A DNA stretch of 64,000 nucleotides, taken from the NCBI GenBank assembly GCA_031213475.1, contig JARUPZ010000016.1, positions 2,413,140 to 2,477,139 on the forward strand, written 5' to 3'. This document shows positions 59,344 to 64,000 of this stretch, in pieces. Below the pieces are notes generated by a model that did not search any database, was not told where the DNA came from, and worked only from the letters and a program-made list of their open reading frames with translations. Both the position numbers and the translations under genes were made by a program. This stretch comes from Nereocystis luetkeana. Taxonomy: Eukaryota; Sar; Phaeophyceae; Laminariales; Laminariaceae. Within the stretch, counting starts at the first letter, position 1. Every line of letters begins with the position of its first letter.

Positions 59344-60027
59344 TCACTTCCTCCTGCACTCTGCCTTGTGCCCCTCTTTCCAGTGCGACGCCTGGCAGAC
59401 CCCCGAGCAGTACATAGCCTTCTGACAGCGGCTGCACACCTTGAACTTCCCGTCCTCGCCGTTACCCTGGCGCTTTCCGCACGTCGGCCTCGAGCACTTG
59501 ATCGCCGCGACCCGGGAGGCCTCCTTGGTCTTCATCTTGTCCATGGCCATGCCCGCCATCCTCCGGTCCTTCTCCCGCTGCCCGCCCAGCCCCAGCAGGC
59601 GCGCCAGTTGCTCCCCGAAGCCGCGAGCGAACGTGCCGTCAGCCTCGCAGTCCCTCGCCGCGGCCACCGCCTGCGCGCGCAGCCTCACCGGAGCCTTCCC
59701 GGTGAACGCCCCCAGGAGTTCAGGGTGGGCCAAGGAGTTCACGAGGAGGTTGTTGATCGTCACCGGGGTCGGCGCCGCGTCTCCCCCGGAGAGGTCCGTG
59801 GGGGAGGCGTTCGCGGCCATGGCGAGGCTGCGGGCGACCCACTCGCGCCGCTCGGCAAGGAGGCGGAGGAACGCCTCCGCCAGGCGCTGCCGGGCAGCCC
59901 TGGCGGTCTTCTCGGCCTCGACCTTCTCGGCAGCGGCGGAGGCGGCGAGGGCCGCGGCCTTAGCCTTTTCTCCCTTTTTCGAGAGGGTGGACGTTCCTTT
60001 CGCCGGCGCTGCTGGTGGTGTCGCCGC

Positions 60028-60065
<38 letters not shown>

Positions 60066-60310
60066 GTGGTGCGGCTGCTGCTGCTTCCTTCGTTTTCTGC
60101 TGCTGCTGGTTTGCTCGCTGCTGAGCTTTGGCCTTATTGGTGAGGAGAGGCGTGGCGAGGCCGAAGAGCATGGCGGGGAGGACGTCTTCGTCTCCCCCCC
60201 CCTCGAACACTGAGTGCGCTTCGAGGGCCGACGTGATGGCCGACAGAGCATCCAGTTCCATCCAAACGTTGATCGTGTCCTCTCCCAGCCCTCCGCAGGA
60301 CACGAGAAGG
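59344..60310 (-). CDS. MYND zinc-finger protein, terminal exon (gene incomplete at 5' side)
   Basis: A single long exon of 321 full codons ends with a MYND zinc finger in the last 45 residues: C-x4-C, CSRC, YCSGVC, HWKEGHKAEC supply the metal ligands. Before it come a helical region (VARSLAMAANASPTDLSG, NNLLVNSLAHPELLGAFTG), a charged coiled-coil-like Ala/Glu/Lys stretch, and poly-Gln and poly-Ala runs written by CAG/GCA repeats near 60030-60125. The frame enters through acceptor caccag at 60311 in phase 2, so upstream exons lie above 60311; I could not identify them in the window. MYND domains usually bind peptide motifs. The rest is not a family I can name; ARM-like repeats are possible. 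Confidence 0.85.
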
Positions 60311-60494
60311 CTGGTGGGACAGGGGGGGCATGGGCGAGGGAGAACGTGGTTAGTAGAAGACTCGATACCAAATCGTTGCCAACCGCTTACCACACCGTTT
60401 TCAACGAACAGTTGCCCCACCCGTCACCGAACCGTCACCAGATCCGTTACCGAAACAGTCACGTGAGAGGGTTTCACAAAACGAAGGCTATTAA

Positions 60495-60601
60495 TATTGC
60501 GGGGGACCATAGTTAAGAGGACCTATGGTATACATAAAAACCTATATATTTCACCATTTTCACTCACAATATTTGGTCCTATTAACTATGGTCCCCCGTA
60601 T
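60495..60601. mobile_element. MITE-1
   Basis: Left flank is TATTAATA; otherwise a full copy. Confidence 0.85.
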
Positions 60602-60754
60602 TAGTTCATTGCGGGTTGAACACCGCTGACGGTTCTGGAAGCGTCCCATCTCAAATCGCTGAACGTCTACGAGACGGTCTTCGAAGAGTCTTATCTCGAT
60701 TGCTAGACAGCGCAGTCTCACTCTGGCCGGGGATATAGTGCCAGTCTGATAAGA

Positions 60755-60962
60755 GCAGTGGTCGCTCTATAGTGCCGGTTGAGCACATTTAGTGCCGGCT
60801 ACCCTATATATAGTGCCAGTGAAATCGCTCGGCACAGATGGGATTGGTCAGTGTGATAGTGTGCGGAGGGAATAATGCCGGTTGGCGATATATATAATAA
60901 ATAGTGCCGGTATTATTGGCTGGCGCGTAATATACCGGCACCATACAGGGGTCACCACTGCC
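60755..60962. mobile_element. MITE-3
   Basis: Ends GCAGTGGTCGCTCTATAGTG and CAGGGGTCACCACTGC form the inverted repeat. Confidence 0.8.
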
Positions 60963-60969
60963 GTATTCA

Positions 60970-62110
60970 CATCAGAGTCTACACGGGGGCTGCATTTCCG
61001 GTCGGAGGGGAACAGTATAACGGCCATGAATAGCATGTGTTGGGGAGCACCGCTGCTGTTGGATGAATCGGCCTTCGGTTCCAGCCTCTCGGCAACCGGA
61101 GAAAATCCCGGGCGAATCGTCGCTACTGTACGTTCCTACGATACCTACGTACGTACCAGCCGTATCTTTAGGCCGTGGAAAGTTATAACACCACGCCCTC
61201 GTACCACCGGGGTACATACATAGATACAAACTTACTCTCTGAATCTGAATGGCTACACCCGCATACTTTTCTGGTGTATAGGAGCATTGGCAACGGGCTT
61301 CAGATGTGTCACGTACTGAAGTATGGTAGTAGTGGTAGGGTATACTGTACAATAACTACCACATTAACAGTACACTACATCGGTACGAAGTGAATGGCCG
61401 GAGCGAACGCGAGTTTCTAGTTTACATCCCCTCCGAAAACCAGGAACTCCTTGGGAGCTCCGAATTCTCCAAACCTACCAACGTAGCAGACCAGTTGACG
61501 ACAGCTACGAAAATGCCCTGCTGGGCGAGTGAGTTCCTAAGCCCCAGCGACTGTATGTATACTTCGTATATATAATATATAATATATACCTGGTATGTAT
61601 ACTGGTATACATCTACCAGGTACATCGTATCTTATTGCTAGAGGAGTAAACAGCGGTCGTAGTGTGCAAAGCGCCGATGCTTTCAGCCTGTCGAGGGTCC
61701 CCGATATTTCGCGTTGTCCAGCCGGGGACAACAAGGGCAGAGCATAAAAACTCAAAAATACTCAAAAATACATACTTGCACCGTAGAAATTGTTGCCCTC
61801 AGCAAAGGGTTGTCAATCATTTCATGAGGTCATACAAAAGCTAGAAACACCTACCTAATGTGAGCAAGGCCAGTCACCAACCTCATCGCGACATGCATCC
61901 TTGGAAACATGCCTTGAACAATACGCTATCGTATGCCACTCTGTTGCGAAATATAAGCACGGTCTTGATTGAATATTACTGTACAGTCGGTCCCCTATAA
62001 ACTGGTACAGAGTGGTAGGATTTATATACCGTAGAGCAGCATAGCTCTCTTCGCTAAGCACGATTTTTCCATCAATTTGTCTTAGCGTCCCTCCCACAAG
62101 TGGGCCTTCA
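60970..62110. other. 5' side of the MYND gene, unassigned
   Basis: Probably intron or upstream region of the MYND gene. No exon recognised on the minus strand. Confidence 0.4.
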
Positions 62111-62112
62111 CT

Positions 62113-62228
62113 ATTACGGGGGACCACAGTAAATAGGACCTACGGTAAACAAAAAAACTACATATTTACGTATTTTACTATTAAATAACAACATTTGGTC
62201 CTACCGGTATTAACTTTGGTCCCCCGAA
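62113..62228. mobile_element. MITE-1 with micro-inserts
   Basis: Has CCGGTA and TTAAATA inserts at TA sites relative to consensus. Confidence 0.82.
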
Positions 62229-62324
62229 ATAGTTTATTTACTGGTACTACTCGTGGGCCTACACTGCAGAAGCACGCGCGATCCAAGTATCACACGCAGC
62301 TTGAAAAGATGAGTTGACGGAATC

Positions 62325-63165
62325 CTCGATCTTAAAACCGATGACAATGGAAACGCAAAAGTTTCCATAAAAAGTTTTGAATCTGAAAAACACATCCGCC
62401 AGAATTTTTCAGTACAGCAGTACCGCTTGCTATGAGCCAGCACGGTTTTTCAAAGCCAACTTTTTGGGGGAAAACAAAAAAAATCGAAAAGAAAAGTATG
62501 GGGTGTTTGTGGCGGCAAAGACCGGCTTGAGACAAACTCGGGGCGAAATTTCGAGTTCGAAGCGGCGAAATTTCTGGGTCATCCACAGACATCCATCGAT
62601 CGACAGAACAAACGACCGAGTCACGAACTCTGAACGGGGCGCGCTCGTTAAAGGCGCCGTCCGACCCACCCTAGGGTCAACGTGGTCACACACTGCGCGG
62701 ATCTATGTGGAGGGCGCTGGCCAGGTGTATGACAAAAAAAAAACGTGTGGCCGTCGGTGTGCAGAAAACGACTGACAAAAAAAAAACTCGATCCCTCTCG
62801 GATGGCGAAAAAAACTTGTTTTTTTTCCCAGCTTTGGGAGAAGAGCGTAGAACGCCACCGGCAAAATCTCGCTCCCGATAGACCATGGATGGATCCACCT
62901 GATATCTTCGAGGCCGTCATCTATATCCGTCAACATTCGATGGCCATGCCCGTAACCAACCGGGTTGGCCGTGGAAAGAGGCTGCTACTGTGTCGAGATC
63001 GAAGGTCTATTGTCGCACGAGCTGGTCTTTTATCACCGTGTTGACCCTTTACAACGAGAAAAAAACACAAATTGCGCCGCCTGCAGCCGCGTGAAATAAA
63101 GCAAAACAAAAGAACAAACATTTTTTCCCCTTTTTTCCCACAGCGGCGTTATGTATTTATAAAAT
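62325..63165 (+). repeat. family D exon-like dispersed repeat, copy 2
   Basis: After a T-run+CCCAG the frame reads LWEKSVERHRQNLAP, then MDPPDIFEAVIYIRQHSMAM. Same order as copy 1, with acceptor-like CCCACAG near the end. Confidence 0.65.
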
Positions 63166-63235
63166 ACTATTTTCAGGTGTTCCTTGGAAAGCGAAAACAA
63201 TGAAACTAAAACTTTGCAACATCGTGTTTCCATTA

Positions 63236-63339
63236 TTACCGGGTACCATAGTTAATAGGACCTACGGTATACATAAAAACCTATCTATTTAACCATTTTA
63301 CTAACAATATCTGGTCCTATTAAGTATGGTCCTCCGTAA
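63236..63339. mobile_element. MITE-1
   Basis: Full copy with diverged ends. Confidence 0.82.
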
Positions 63340-63470
63340 GAGTCATCGGTCTCATCACAGCAGTTGAACCTTATTTTTTTTGTCTTCATGTCTATACAAA
63401 ACAACGAGCGTACGAACGGGAACTCTTTGAGTGGCATCAGCTGATCGACAAGATAGCAGCACTCTGCCTT

Positions 63471-63502
63471 AATCCATTTAGGACCGCAGTCCAGAAAGGG
63501 TG
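63471..63502. mobile_element. MITE-2 fragment
   Basis: One arm tip only, CCATTTAGGACCGCAGTCC. Confidence 0.5.
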
Positions 63503-63584
63503 ACTGACTGCACTCACGTTGTGGAGACGAAACACTTGGAGTCAAGAGCTAAACTTACTGTATATAGGTACATGTTTTTTTTTC

Positions 63585-63903
63585 TCATCCCATTCATTAT
63601 CTTCGCACATCTTCTTCTCTCTCTCCTTCCAACTCGTAACTCAGATCCGGGGTCACATAGCAGGCTCTTCTCCCCCCATCCCGCTACGGTACGTTCCTTC
63701 ATTTTTATCGCGAGAAGATTTCAGCCTTTTCTTCCCTCGTGGACTCGCATCGAATTGTGCCTACCCACGCTGCAAGGCGCTCTCAACACTTGGATCCTTT
63801 TTTATTTTTGCAAATAAAGTCAAAGTCCGACCCACCTGGGACTCGAACCCAGGACTCAAACAAGTAGAATTCGAGGTTAACCACTTGAACCACCGGGGCG
63901 ACC
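63585..63903 (-). mobile_element. tRNA-derived SINE, near full length
   Basis: Read on the minus strand it starts with a tRNA-like head: A box TGGTTCAAGTGG, B box GGTTCGAGTCC, and a T-arm CTGGG/CCCAG. The acceptor and anticodon stems do not close properly, so it is not a working tRNA. A family body shared with two other copies follows, then an A-run at 63575-63584. GGTACA flanks both ends and may be the target duplication. Confidence 0.7.
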
Positions 63904-63926
63904 GGTACAGCAGTGCAGCGCTAACT

Positions 63927-64000
63927 ATTGCGGGGGTCCATTGTTAATAGGACCAAGTATTGTTGGTAAAAATAGCGAAATATATGGGTTTTTGTGTGCA
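63927..64000. mobile_element. MITE-1, cut by window end
   Basis: Left end and about 70 bp of interior visible. Confidence 0.8.

Noticed and set aside
61030-61130. Frame NSMCWGAPLLLDESAFGSSL before a GTACGT
   Set aside because: On plus inside the presumed 5' part of the minus-strand MYND gene; no partner exon.
63825-63903. Functional tRNA gene on the minus strand
   Set aside because: A and B boxes are good, but acceptor and anticodon stems do not pair and the flank matches dispersed repeats; called a SINE head.

Overview
The window is nuclear DNA of an intron-rich eukaryote with compact, GC-richer exons in a sea of short transposable elements. The protein families, the TTAGGG-type telomere-like tract inside one element and the overall gene style are compatible with a stramenopile alga, perhaps a brown alga. 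That placement is an inference, not something the sequence proves.

Layout: positions 1-3482 hold a 179-bp satellite and low-complexity flank. From 32326 down to 3483 on the minus strand lies one gene, rebuilt exon by exon: a seven-blade RCC1 propeller followed by a BTB domain and a BACK-like tail (RCBTB type). It has 14 recognised exons and 546 residues, and only a short first exon is missing. All joins keep frame; one donor is GC. Its introns carry nearly all the repeats of the left half, including a 5'-truncated LINE and dozens of MITEs. From 32.3 to 44.6 kb is a repeat-rich intergenic stretch with one weak two-exon gene candidate (41092-42071, plus). From 44792 to 52239 (plus) lies a four-exon gene for a 163-residue four-helix membrane protein that matches animal TMEM128 in length and sequence pattern. 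From 60310 to 59344 (minus) is the terminal exon of a MYND zinc-finger protein whose 5' part lies further right. The right end holds a tRNA-derived SINE and an exon-like dispersed repeat.

The repeats are the striking part. I separate: MITE-1 (about 105 bp, TTACGGGGGACC ends, TA target, 26 copies), MITE-2 (about 95-bp hairpin, 15-16 copies), MITE-3 (about 200 bp, GTGCCGGT-rich), family E (306 bp, 14-bp inverted ends), a LINE with a poly(C) instead of poly(A) tail, an unrelated poly(C)-ended family A, a tRNA-derived SINE, an 894-bp foldback, and a 297-bp element with telomere-like repeats inserted in the LINE.

Two patterns deserve most attention. First, poly(C)-ended copies are chained head to tail in one orientation, as if each new copy landed in the C-run of the last. 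Second, tiny words of the form TA-N3..6-TA (TACCTGGTA, TATTAATA, TACTGTA, TACAGCAGTA) recur far beyond chance and appear as clean insertions when repeat copies are aligned. This is what cut-and-paste excision footprints look like, and TATTAATA is exactly what MITE-1 would leave.
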